The position numbers and the translations under genes are program-made. A stretch of DNA of 64,000 nt from RPQJ01 sp035554635 (GTDB lineage Bacteria; Pseudomonadota; Gammaproteobacteria; Steroidobacterales; Steroidobacteraceae): contig DATMIB010000213.1 in NCBI GenBank assembly GCA_035554635.1, positions 13,922 through 77,921 on the forward strand. The letters run 5' to 3'. Below are positions 44,441 to 53,952 of this stretch, piece after piece (position 1 is the first letter of the stretch; each line of letters begins with the position of its first letter). The notes beneath the pieces are model-generated. The model did not search any database. It was not told where the DNA came from and saw nothing but the letters and a program-made list of their open reading frames with translations.

Positions 44441-45220
44441 TTGACCTCCCTGCAACTGATCGTGGTGTTCACGGCGCTGAGCGGGGCGCTGAGCGCAACT
44501 GCGGCCGGCGTCTTCCTGCTGCTCGGTGACGGCAAGCGCGCGGCAATCCTGCCGCACCTCGTGAGTTTCGCCACGGGAGCGCTGCTCGGCGCGGCGTTTC
44601 TCGGACTGATTCCGCACGCGCTCGACAGTGCCGGGGCGGGGGCCACGCACAAGGTCGGGCTCGCGCTGCTCGGCGGCATCCTGCTGTTCTTCCTGCTGGA
44701 GAAGTTCGTGCTCTGGCGGCACTGTCACGACGATCCCTGCGAGGCGCACTCGCCGGGGCACGACGCGCGCGACCATGCGTCGGCCAACCTGATCCTGATC
44801 GGCGACACGTTCCACAACCTGCTCGACGGCGTGCTCGTGGCCGCGGCGTTCATGACCAACCCGCACCTCGGCATCGTCACGGCGCTCGCCGTGTTCGCGC
44901 ACGAGATTCCGCAGGAAGTCGGCGACCTCGCGATCCTGCTCCATGGCGGGTTTTCGCGCCGGCGAGCGATGATGCTGAACCTGGTCTCGAGCCTGACGTC
45001 GGTGGTGGGCGGCGTGATCGCGTACTTCGCGCTGCAGTCGGCGCTCGGCGTCCTGCCGTACGCGCTGGCGTTCGCCGCGGCGAGCTTCATCTACGTCGCG
45101 GTCGCCGACCTGATCCCGGGCCTGCACCGTCGCGTCGACTTCCGCGCGAGCGTCGAGCAGATCGTCGTGATCGTCGCGGGCGTGGCGCTCGTGTTCTTCA
45201 CGCACGACAGCATGCACTGA
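44441..45220 (+). CDS. ZIP family metal transporter
   Basis: A 259-residue inner-membrane ZIP protein for divalent metal uptake (zinc, iron or manganese). Eight membrane helices can be traced. The transport motifs are in the right helices: GDTFHNLLDGV (HNxxD) and AHEIPQEVGD (HExxE). A histidine-rich loop (CHDDPCEAHSPGHDARDH, about 88-105) between helices 3 and 4 may gather metal. The start is a TTG at 44441 that fits the first helix; the ribosome site is weak. It lies 112 bases after pgeF and 11 before the next gene. Confidence 0.92.
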   Translation: MTSLQLIVVFTALSGALSATAAGVFLLLGDGKRAAILPHLVSFATGALLGAAFLGLIPHALDSAGAGATHKVGLALLGGILLFFLLEKFVLWRHCHDDPCEAHSPGHDARDHASANLILIGDTFHNLLDGVLVAAAFMTNPHLGIVTALAVFAHEIPQEVGDLAILLHGGFSRRRAMMLNLVSSLTSVVGGVIAYFALQSALGVLPYALAFAAASFIYVAVADLIPGLHRRVDFRASVEQIVVIVAGVALVFFTHDSMH

Positions 45221-45231
45221 GAGTCGTTGGC

Positions 45232-46530
45232 ATGATCTCGCATCGGTTCCGCGCGGCTCCGACAGCGTGGTTTCCTGCTTCCGGTTGTGCGCGGGCCCGC
45301 AATCCGCGCAGTAACGTGGGTGGGCCACGGCGGCCACGGCCGGCCTGGCCTGCGTGCGTGGTCGCATGTCTGCTGACGCTCACGCAGGCTCCGCTTGCGC
45401 GTGCTCAAGACGCGGCGCCGAACCCGGTCACGGTGCACTTTCGCGCGTCCCAGGATGCGCTCCGGCGCGGCGACCTCACGACGGCCGAGAGCGAAGCGGC
45501 GTCGGCGCTGGCCGTATCGGTGGATCGTTACGGCGACGGCGGGCGCACGGCGGTGCTGGCCGTGAATCTTGCGCAATTGCGCATCGCCTTGCGCCAGTAC
45601 CAACGGGCGGTCGAGCCGGCGCGCCTCGCCTTGCGGTTGTCGGAGGCAAATCAGGCTGCGGCCGGCATCGACCCGCGGTTTGCACGGCTGCTGCTGGCAC
45701 AAGCCGAACTGCCCGATGGCGGGGCCCCGGAGGCCGAGCGGCTGGAACAGGCGATCGCCGCGGCGAAGAACGAGCCGGAAATGCAAGCCGATGTCCTCGC
45801 GGCGTCGATCGAACTGGGCAAGCGCGCGCTCGCGGAGCAGCGTCACGGACAGGCGCGCGTCGCCTGGGCGACGGCTGTGGAACTGCTGGAGCCGCAGTCG
45901 AGCCCGAACTCGCTGCCGCTCGCACAGGCCCGCCTCGGCGTGGCCGCGGCGGGCATCCTGGGACTGGCCCGGGTTGAGGCTTCGGGCACCACCTTGAACC
46001 GGCGCCTCGGGCCGACTGCGGCTTACCGGGAGTTCGCTGAATTGCTGGTGCAGGTCATCGATGGCGTCGCCGAGCAGGCACTGGGGGCCAGTGATCCCGA
46101 GGCGGCCCCGCGGGCACAGTCCCTGTTTGCCCAGGCGGTCGCCTGGCGCGGTGTCGTGAACGCAAAACTGACGTCCGAGCAGCGCGAGATCCGACGTCCG
46201 CCGGAGCCTCTGGACTGGGGATCGGAGATCGGCGCTGCACGACACGCCTTGCCGCCCTGTGACGCCGGCGTCATTGCGAATCCCGAACCGCGGTACCCGC
46301 CGGCGAAGGTGGTGAGCGGTGGCGTGGGTTCTGTGGTCCTGCGGATGAAATTCAGCGAATCCGGCCACGTCGAAGAGTCGCGCGTGGAGGCCGAGGTCGG
46401 TGGCGCGAGTTTTTCCGAGTCCGTCAGCGCTGTCGCGTCCCAGTGGCGCCTCGTAAAGAGGGACCCCGCCGCGACGGGCTGTCGCCTCGCTCGCGAAAGG
46501 TTTCTCAGCGTTACCTACGTTTTCAATTGA
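45232..46530 (+). CDS. Exported TPR-like protein with C-terminal TonB-C-like domain
   Basis: A 432-residue protein of unknown function. After a long basic N-terminus an export signal ends near residue 59 (LTLTQAPLARAQDA). Residues ~65-300 are helical, TPR-like (DALRRGDLTTAESEAASALAVS, YQRAVEPARLALRLSEANQ). The last ~95 residues form a beta-rich domain like the TonB C-terminus: PEPRYPP, GSVVLRMKFSESGHVEESRVEAEVGGASF, then CRLARERFLSVTYVF. In TonB homologues this part contacts receptors or peptidoglycan; here there is no TonB membrane anchor beyond the signal. The next gene is a shorter paralogue of this C-terminal domain. Confidence 0.68.
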   Translation: MISHRFRAAPTAWFPASGCARARNPRSNVGGPRRPRPAWPACVVACLLTLTQAPLARAQDAAPNPVTVHFRASQDALRRGDLTTAESEAASALAVSVDRYGDGGRTAVLAVNLAQLRIALRQYQRAVEPARLALRLSEANQAAAGIDPRFARLLLAQAELPDGGAPEAERLEQAIAAAKNEPEMQADVLAASIELGKRALAEQRHGQARVAWATAVELLEPQSSPNSLPLAQARLGVAAAGILGLARVEASGTTLNRRLGPTAAYREFAELLVQVIDGVAEQALGASDPEAAPRAQSLFAQAVAWRGVVNAKLTSEQREIRRPPEPLDWGSEIGAARHALPPCDAGVIANPEPRYPPAKVVSGGVGSVVLRMKFSESGHVEESRVEAEVGGASFSESVSAVASQWRLVKRDPAATGCRLARERFLSVTYVFN

Positions 46531-46576
46531 GTCGCGATCGAGCCGCGCCCGCGAGAAGGGTGGCGCCCTGCGCGCC

Positions 46577-46954
46577 GTGATCAAAGCCAAGCTCCGGACG
46601 GACGACATGAGGCTGCAGAACCTTCCGCAGCAGCAAGACCCTGTCGGGGAGATCGGTCACTCGCGTCATGAGTTGCCGGCCTGCCAGGCCAAGCTCGTGA
46701 TGGGTCGCAAGCCGACTTTCCCCGCGGGCGCCCGCGTGGATGCCGACGTAGGTGCCGTCGTGCTCAAGCTCAACGTCGATGAATCCGGCGCGGTGACGGA
46801 TTCGGTCGTCGCCGGATCGATCGGCGGTGCCGTGTTCGCGAGGTCGGTGTCGGACGTCGTGCCCACGTGGCGGTACGAGAAAGAGGACGCCACTGAGGCA
46901 AATTGTCGGCTGGCCCGCGAGATCTTCTTCACGTACTACAACTACTACTGGTAG
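46577..46954 (+). CDS. Short TonB-C-like protein, paralogue of the preceding C-terminal domain
   Basis: A 125-residue protein whose residues ~32-125 align with the C-terminal domain of the preceding gene: HELPACQA/HALPPCDA, KPTFPAG/EPRYPPA, GAVVLKLNVDESG/GSVVLRMKFSESG, and CRLAREIFF/CRLARERFL. The pair therefore arose by duplication. No signal peptide is visible from the GTG at 46577 or the ATG at 46607, so it may be cytosolic, or the true start may be further upstream in the still-open frame. Function unknown. It precedes the clpB promoter. Confidence 0.6.
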   Translation: MIKAKLRTDDMRLQNLPQQQDPVGEIGHSRHELPACQAKLVMGRKPTFPAGARVDADVGAVVLKLNVDESGAVTDSVVAGSIGGAVFARSVSDVVPTWRYEKEDATEANCRLAREIFFTYYNYYW

Positions 46955-47017
46955 GCCTTGCAGGGACCACGCGGCGCCGGTCCCACCGGCGCCTGCGTCG
47001 CGGCCACGGGCGCCCCC

Positions 47018-47046
47018 TTTTGTTCGACCGGGCCGGCCCCATCTAG
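47018..47046 (+). promoter_or_regulatory. Candidate sigma-32 (heat-shock) promoter of clpB
   Basis: CCCCATCTA at 47038-47046 matches the sigma-32 -10 consensus CCCCATNT. CTTTTG at 47018-47023, 14 bases upstream, is a weak -35 (CTTGAA consensus). It lies 34 bases before the clpB ATG, where heat-shock control is expected. An 8-bp hairpin (46973-46980 with 46987-46994) sits just upstream. Confidence 0.5.
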
Positions 47047-47079
47047 GGGCCATCCCGGATCCCGTCGAGAGTCGTTCCC

Positions 47080-49668
<2,589 letters not shown>

Positions 49669-49692
49669 TCCGGCGCCGTCGCCCTCGGCCCG

Positions 49693-49772
49693 GCCCTCTC
49701 CCGTGATCGGGAGCGGGTGAAAGAACGCCGGCCCTCACCCCAACCCTCTCCCACCGCAGTGGGAGAGGGGGT
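49693..49772. repeat. CTCTCCC hairpin repeats (family A, copy 4)
   Basis: A short hairpin CCTCTCCCGTGATCGGGAG (49694-49712) and a longer unit CCCTCACCCCAACCCTCTCCCACCGCAGTGGGAGAGGG (49732-49769), in pieces. They fill the gap between clpB and the FmdB gene and end 17 bases before its start. Confidence 0.85.
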
Positions 49773-49788
49773 AAGAAGCAAGACAGAC

Positions 49789-50196
49789 ATGCCGATTTAC
49801 GAGTACCAGTGCGAAAAGTGCCACCACCACCTGGAGGCGTTGCAGAAGATCGCGGACAAGCCGCTGCGCGAGTGCCCCGAGTGCGGCAAGCACACGTTGA
49901 AGCGGCTCGTGTCGGCGCCGTTGTTCCGGCTCGCGGGCAGCGGCTGGTACGAGACTGACTTCAAGTCCGACAAGGAAACCAAACGCAACCTGGCCGGGCG
50001 TGAAGAAGTCGCCACGGAAGCGTCCAAGGACGGCGCGAGCGCGAAGCCGGACACCAAGCCCGCGGAGACGACCAGGAAGACGGTGACGGCCAAGCCCACC
50101 GCCCGGATCGGGTCGGGGAAGAAGCCCGTGTCGGCGGCGAAGAAGGCACCCGCGAAGACGCGGGCGGTCACACGCAAGACGGCCCGGAAGCGCTGA
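49789..50196 (+). CDS. FmdB-type zinc-ribbon protein with lysine/alanine-rich tail
   Basis: A 135-residue protein. Residues 1-45 are the FmdB/CxxC zinc ribbon: MPIYEYQCEKCHHHLE with a second pair CPECGK, then LKRLVSAPLFRLAGSGWYETDFK. The C-terminal half is low-complexity and rich in Lys, Ala, Thr and Pro (KKPVSAAKKAPAKTRAVTR), like histone-H1-type tails, and longer than in many homologues. Zinc-ribbon genes of this type usually stand upstream of aspS in gammaproteobacteria, as here. The ATG at 49789 gives the canonical MPIYEY start. Role unknown. Confidence 0.88.
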   Translation: MPIYEYQCEKCHHHLEALQKIADKPLRECPECGKHTLKRLVSAPLFRLAGSGWYETDFKSDKETKRNLAGREEVATEASKDGASAKPDTKPAETTRKTVTAKPTARIGSGKKPVSAAKKAPAKTRAVTRKTARKR

Positions 50197-50256
50197 GCGT
50201 CTTTGGGTGTAACGGCGCGGGGTTCGTCGAGACGGGCCCGGCCTCGAGGAAACGCA

Positions 50257-50985
50257 ATGGCGCCGAAGCCTGAAATCACCGTGCCGTCGTTGACACCAGG
50301 TCCCGGTGCGAATGGCGAGCCCAGGCGGCATTGGGTCCGGCGGCTGCGCAACTACCTGATCGCCGGGTTGCTGATCTGGATCCCGGTCATGGTCACGGTC
50401 TGGGTCGTGCGGTTCGTGTCGGGCGTCCTCGACCAGTCCATCGTGCTGTTGCCACCTTCGTGGCGTCCCGAAGCGCTGTTCGGCCAGTACGTGCCTGGTT
50501 TCGGCATCGTGCTGGCGCTGCTGGTGCTATTGCTCACGGGCCTGCTCGCGCGCGACCTGCTCGGCGAAAGGCTGGTCGAGGGCGTGGAGGCGCTGATCCG
50601 CAAGATCCCGGTGATCGGCCCCGTGTACGGCGGCGCCAAGACCTTCAGCGAAACCGTGCTGACCGACAAGGGGCGCTCGTTCAAGCAGGTCGTCATGGTC
50701 GAGTTCCCGCGCAAGGGCGCCTGGAGCATCGGCTTCCTGATGTCAGAGGATTGGCAGGAAGTGCGCGAACGCACGGGCCAGGACATGGTGCAGGTGTTCG
50801 TGCCGACCACGCCGAACCCGACGACGGGGTTCCTGATCGTCGTCCACCGCAGCGAGGTCATGTACATGGACACCTCGGTCGACGAAGCCTTCAAGATGAT
50901 CTTCACGCTGGGCGTGATCCCGCCCTCGCCGCGCGCGCCGGCGGGGGAAAGCCCCAATCTTGCGCCGCAACAACCCCCTCCGTAA
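50257..50985 (+). CDS. DUF502 family membrane protein
   Basis: A 242-residue inner-membrane protein. Two membrane helices (LIAGLLIWIPVMVTVWVV at ~33-50 and GFGIVLALLVLLLTGLLA at ~80-97) precede the DUF502 core: RKIPVIGPVYGGAKTFSETVL, FKQVVMVEFPRKGAWSIGFL, VFVPTTPNPTTGFLIVV and the tail MDTSVDEAFKMIFTLGVIPP. The family is conserved but uncharacterised; in other gammaproteobacteria it also lies between the zinc-ribbon gene and aspS. The ATG at 50257 has GAGGA six bases upstream. Confidence 0.9.
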   Translation: MAPKPEITVPSLTPGPGANGEPRRHWVRRLRNYLIAGLLIWIPVMVTVWVVRFVSGVLDQSIVLLPPSWRPEALFGQYVPGFGIVLALLVLLLTGLLARDLLGERLVEGVEALIRKIPVIGPVYGGAKTFSETVLTDKGRSFKQVVMVEFPRKGAWSIGFLMSEDWQEVRERTGQDMVQVFVPTTPNPTTGFLIVVHRSEVMYMDTSVDEAFKMIFTLGVIPPSPRAPAGESPNLAPQQPPP

Positions 50986-51054
50986 CATCCCCGGATTCCA
51001 CGGCCGCGCGGCCCCGGGGCCCGTCGCCGTCTCTATTCTCTGCGGAATTCCTCC

Positions 51055-52836
51055 ATGTCCATGCGTACCCATTACTGCGGCGAGGTCAATGAACGCCTCG
51101 TCGGAACGACCGTTTCGGTGGCCGGCTGGGTGCACCGCCGGCGTGACCACGGCGGCGTGATCTTCGTCGACCTGCGCGACCGCGACGGCCTGCTGCAGGT
51201 CGTGTTCGATCCGGACGCGGCGGCGGTGTTCGCCGAGGCCGAGCGCGTGCGCAACGAATGGGTGATCCGCGTGACCGGCACGGTGCGTCCGCGTCCGGCC
51301 GGCACCGCCAACGCCAACCTCGCCTCGGGCCAGGTCGAGTTGCTCGCGGGCGAGATCGAGGTACTCAACCGCTCCGAGCCGATCCCGTTCCAGCTCGACG
51401 AGGAGGTCAAGGAAGAGACCCGCCTCAAGTACCGCTACATCGACCTGCGTCGCGACGTGATGCAGAAGCGTCTGCGGCTGCGTCACGCCGTGACGCGCGC
51501 GATGCGCGAGTACCTCGACGGCCACGGCTTCATCGACGTCGAGACGCCGATGCTGACCAAGGCGACGCCCGAGGGTGCGCGCGACTACCTCGTGCCGAGC
51601 CGCACGCAGCCCGGCAAGTTCTTTGCGCTGCCGCAGTCGCCGCAGATCTTCAAGCAGCTGCTGATGATGTCGGGCTTCGACCGCTACTACCAGATCGTGC
51701 GCTGCTTCCGCGACGAGGACCTGCGCGCCGACCGCCAGCCCGAGTTCACGCAGCTCGATATCGAGACCTCGTTCCTGACGCGCGACGACATCATGGGCCT
51801 CATGGAAGGGCTCGTGCGCAAGCTGTTCAAGGACGTGCTGGGGCAGACGCTGCCCGAGCCGTTCCCGCGCATGTCGTACGCGGAGGCGATGCGTCGCTAT
51901 GCCTCCGACAAGCCCGACCTGCGCATCCCGCTCGAGCTCGTCGACGTCGCCGACCTCGTCAAGGACAGCGAATTCAAGGTGTTTTCGGGGCCGGCCGCCG
52001 CGAGCGACGGCCGCGTCGCGGCGCTGCGCGTGCCGCAGGGCGGCGAGAAGCTCTCGCGCAAGCAGATCGACGACTACACCGCCTACGTCGCGCGTTACGG
52101 CGCGAAGGGCCTCGCGTACGTGAAGGTCAACGATGCGGCGAAGGGCCGTGAAGGCCTGCAGTCGCCGATCCTCAAGTTCCTGTCCGACGCCGCGGTTGCG
52201 GGGCTCATGGAGCGCACGGGCGCGCAGACGGGCGACCTGATCTTCTTCGGCGCCGACAAGGCCAAGGTCGTCAACGACGCGATCGGTGCGCTGCGGCTCA
52301 AGGTTGGCGAAGACCTCGGCCTCGTGCGCGAGGGCTGGGCACCGCTGTGGGTCGTCGACTTCCCGATGTTCGAGTGGGACGCGGACGCCAAGCGCTGGGC
52401 CGCGATGCACCACCCGTTCACGGCGCCGGTCAACGACGATCCGGCCGCACTCAAGGCCAGCCCGGGCGAGACGCTCGCACGTGCCTACGACATGGTGCTG
52501 AACGGCTCCGAAGTCGGCGGCGGCTCCGTGCGCATCCATCGCAACGAAATGCAGTCGACCGTGTTCGAGCTGCTCGGCATCGGCGCCGAGGAAGCGCAGA
52601 AGAAGTTCGGCTTCCTGCTCGACGCGCTCAAGTACGGCGCGCCGCCGCACGGCGGCATCGCGTTCGGCCTCGACCGCCTGGCCATGCTGATGGCCGGCGC
52701 AGACTCGATCCGCGACGTGATCGCGTTCCCGAAGACGCAGACCGCGACCTGCCCGCTCACCGACGCGCCGACCGAAGTCTCCGAGCAGCAGCTGCGCGAC
52801 CTGCACATCCGCGTGAAGCTGCCCGTCAAGGAGTAA
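51055..52836 (+). CDS. aspS: Aspartyl-tRNA synthetase (probably non-discriminating)
   Basis: Charges tRNA-Asp; 593 residues, bacterial type. The anticodon-binding OB fold (about 1-105) holds GWVHRRRDHGGVIF, class II motif 2 is FRDEDLRADRQPEFTQLD, the GAD insertion is at about 285-415, and motif 3 is GLDRLAML near the end. His32 in RRRDHGG corresponds to the histidine that makes Pseudomonas aeruginosa AspRS non-discriminating, in contrast to the Leu of E. coli. So it probably also charges tRNA-Asn, needing GatCAB. Starts at 51055 (MSMRTHYC) or the ATG at 51061. A CTCTCCC element follows directly. Confidence 0.97.
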   Translation: MSMRTHYCGEVNERLVGTTVSVAGWVHRRRDHGGVIFVDLRDRDGLLQVVFDPDAAAVFAEAERVRNEWVIRVTGTVRPRPAGTANANLASGQVELLAGEIEVLNRSEPIPFQLDEEVKEETRLKYRYIDLRRDVMQKRLRLRHAVTRAMREYLDGHGFIDVETPMLTKATPEGARDYLVPSRTQPGKFFALPQSPQIFKQLLMMSGFDRYYQIVRCFRDEDLRADRQPEFTQLDIETSFLTRDDIMGLMEGLVRKLFKDVLGQTLPEPFPRMSYAEAMRRYASDKPDLRIPLELVDVADLVKDSEFKVFSGPAAASDGRVAALRVPQGGEKLSRKQIDDYTAYVARYGAKGLAYVKVNDAAKGREGLQSPILKFLSDAAVAGLMERTGAQTGDLIFFGADKAKVVNDAIGALRLKVGEDLGLVREGWAPLWVVDFPMFEWDADAKRWAAMHHPFTAPVNDDPAALKASPGETLARAYDMVLNGSEVGGGSVRIHRNEMQSTVFELLGIGAEEAQKKFGFLLDALKYGAPPHGGIAFGLDRLAMLMAGADSIRDVIAFPKTQTATCPLTDAPTEVSEQQLRDLHIRVKLPVKE

Positions 52837-52840
52837 AGTG

Positions 52841-52933
52841 CCCTCACCCGACCTTTGGTCGACCTCTCCCGCGCTCGCGGGAGAGGTAGTGCGGCACCCT
52901 CTCCCGTGGAGCGGGAGAGGGTTGGGGTGAGGG
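52841..52933. repeat. CTCTCCC hairpin repeats (family A, copy 5)
   Basis: CCCTCACCCGACCT at 52841, a hairpin ACCTCTCCCGC...GCGGGAGAGGT (52862-52887), and a second one ACCCTCTCCCG...CGGGAGAGGGT followed by TGGGGTGAGG to 52931. It starts five bases after the aspS stop and runs into the start of the next gene. Confidence 0.86.
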
Positions 52934-53583
52934 GGGCGCGCGAGCCGGTCGTGCTCGTGCACGGCCTCTGGATGAACGGTGCCGAGTTCGGCGCGCTGCG
53001 GCACTGGCTGCAGGTGCGCCACGGCTTCGACGCGCACGTCTTTCCCTATCCCTCATTGCACGGTGACGCCGGCGCGATCGGCGCCGAGCTTGCCGACTTC
53101 GCACGACAGCGCGCGTCCGACGCGGGGCGCGTGCACGTCGTCGCTCACAGCCTCGGCGGCGCTATCGCGTACCGCGCGCTCGAGCGCGGACTGCGCGACG
53201 TGCCGGGTCACACCGTCGTGATGGGTTCGCCGTTGAACGGCAGTCGCGCAGCGAGCGGCGCCGCGCGATTCGCCGCACTGCGCCCGCTGCTCGGCCCGCA
53301 CGTGTTGAACGAACTCGCGCAGGCGCAGGACCGTTGCTGGGTGTGCAGCGACGTGCGCACGCTTGGCGCGCTCGCCGGTTCGCGGCGCGTTGGCATCGGG
53401 CAATTCTTCGCGGGGTTCGACGACGACAACGACGGCACCGTGGCCGTCGCGGAAACCGTGATCCCCGGGCTCGACGATCATGTCGTCGTGCCGCACAGCC
53501 ACATGGGCATGCTGTTCGCGGCGGACACCGCCGCGCAGGTCGCGCATTTCCTGCGATACGGGCGCTTCACGCGCGATTCCTAG
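52927..53583 (+). CDS. Alpha/beta hydrolase (lipase-like)
   Basis: A 218-residue serine hydrolase. The oxyanion region is VVLVHGLWMNGAEF (about 8-21), the nucleophile elbow is VVAHSLGG (about 72-79, Ser in HSLGG), and a late VPHSHMGML supplies a candidate catalytic His. It resembles small cytosolic lipases/PGAP1-like hydrolases. The frame is open from 52855, but the upstream part is the hairpin repeat. I take the GTG at 52927; the repeat then supplies its ribosome site (GGAGAGG about seven bases upstream). No signal peptide. Confidence 0.82.
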   Translation: MRGAREPVVLVHGLWMNGAEFGALRHWLQVRHGFDAHVFPYPSLHGDAGAIGAELADFARQRASDAGRVHVVAHSLGGAIAYRALERGLRDVPGHTVVMGSPLNGSRAASGAARFAALRPLLGPHVLNELAQAQDRCWVCSDVRTLGALAGSRRVGIGQFFAGFDDDNDGTVAVAETVIPGLDDHVVVPHSHMGMLFAADTAAQVAHFLRYGRFTRDS

Positions 53584-53747
53584 GGTTCGTCGCACATCAC
53601 GACGACACGGCACGTCCGCAACACACGCGCCTCGCGCGCGGCGCCTTGAACGATCCACGCTGGTTGCATCTGCGCATTGTCCGCTTGGCTGTTTTCGTGC
53701 ATTCGCCGTTGTGCCGGCGACCCGCAGCGGCAACACTTCGCCCCGCA
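53584..53747 (+). other. Leader and promoter region of the c-di-GMP-regulated gene
   Basis: This part of the 369-base gap upstream of the riboswitch has no coding sequence I can support. TTGTCC and TTGAAC words occur, but no convincing -35/-10 pair at the right spacing. The promoter of the riboswitch transcript should lie here. Confidence 0.4.
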
Positions 53748-53834
53748 TTGCAAAGGCAAACCCGTCGAAAGGCGGGGACGCAAAGCCACCGGTCTACAGG
53801 CCTGCGGGCCCAGGACAGCGGGGTTGCCGGGTGA
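53748..53834 (+). promoter_or_regulatory. Cyclic-di-GMP-I (GEMM) riboswitch aptamer
   Basis: The sequence matches the GEMM-I consensus closely. GGCAA (53756-53760) and TTGCC (53824-53828) pair as the closing stem. A hairpin CCCGTC-GAAA-GGCGGG (53761-53776) has the conserved GNRA loop. It is followed by the invariant GGACGCAAAGCC (53776-53787) and a second arm with ACCGGTCTACAGG and CAGGACAGCGGGG. GEMM-I aptamers bind one c-di-GMP between the two stems. A small hairpin GTGACG-CTCGA-CGTCAC (53831-53847) at its 3' end could be part of the switching region. The switched gene starts at 53953. Confidence 0.94.
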
Positions 53835-53952
53835 CGCTCGACGTCACTTCGTGATCGAACGAGCTCGAAGCCCCGCGCTTCGTGCCAACGGCAACCCGCG
53901 TCTTCCCGCTTCGCCCGTGACCGGCTTCGTCAGCAGCGGTAGGGAGAAGCGC

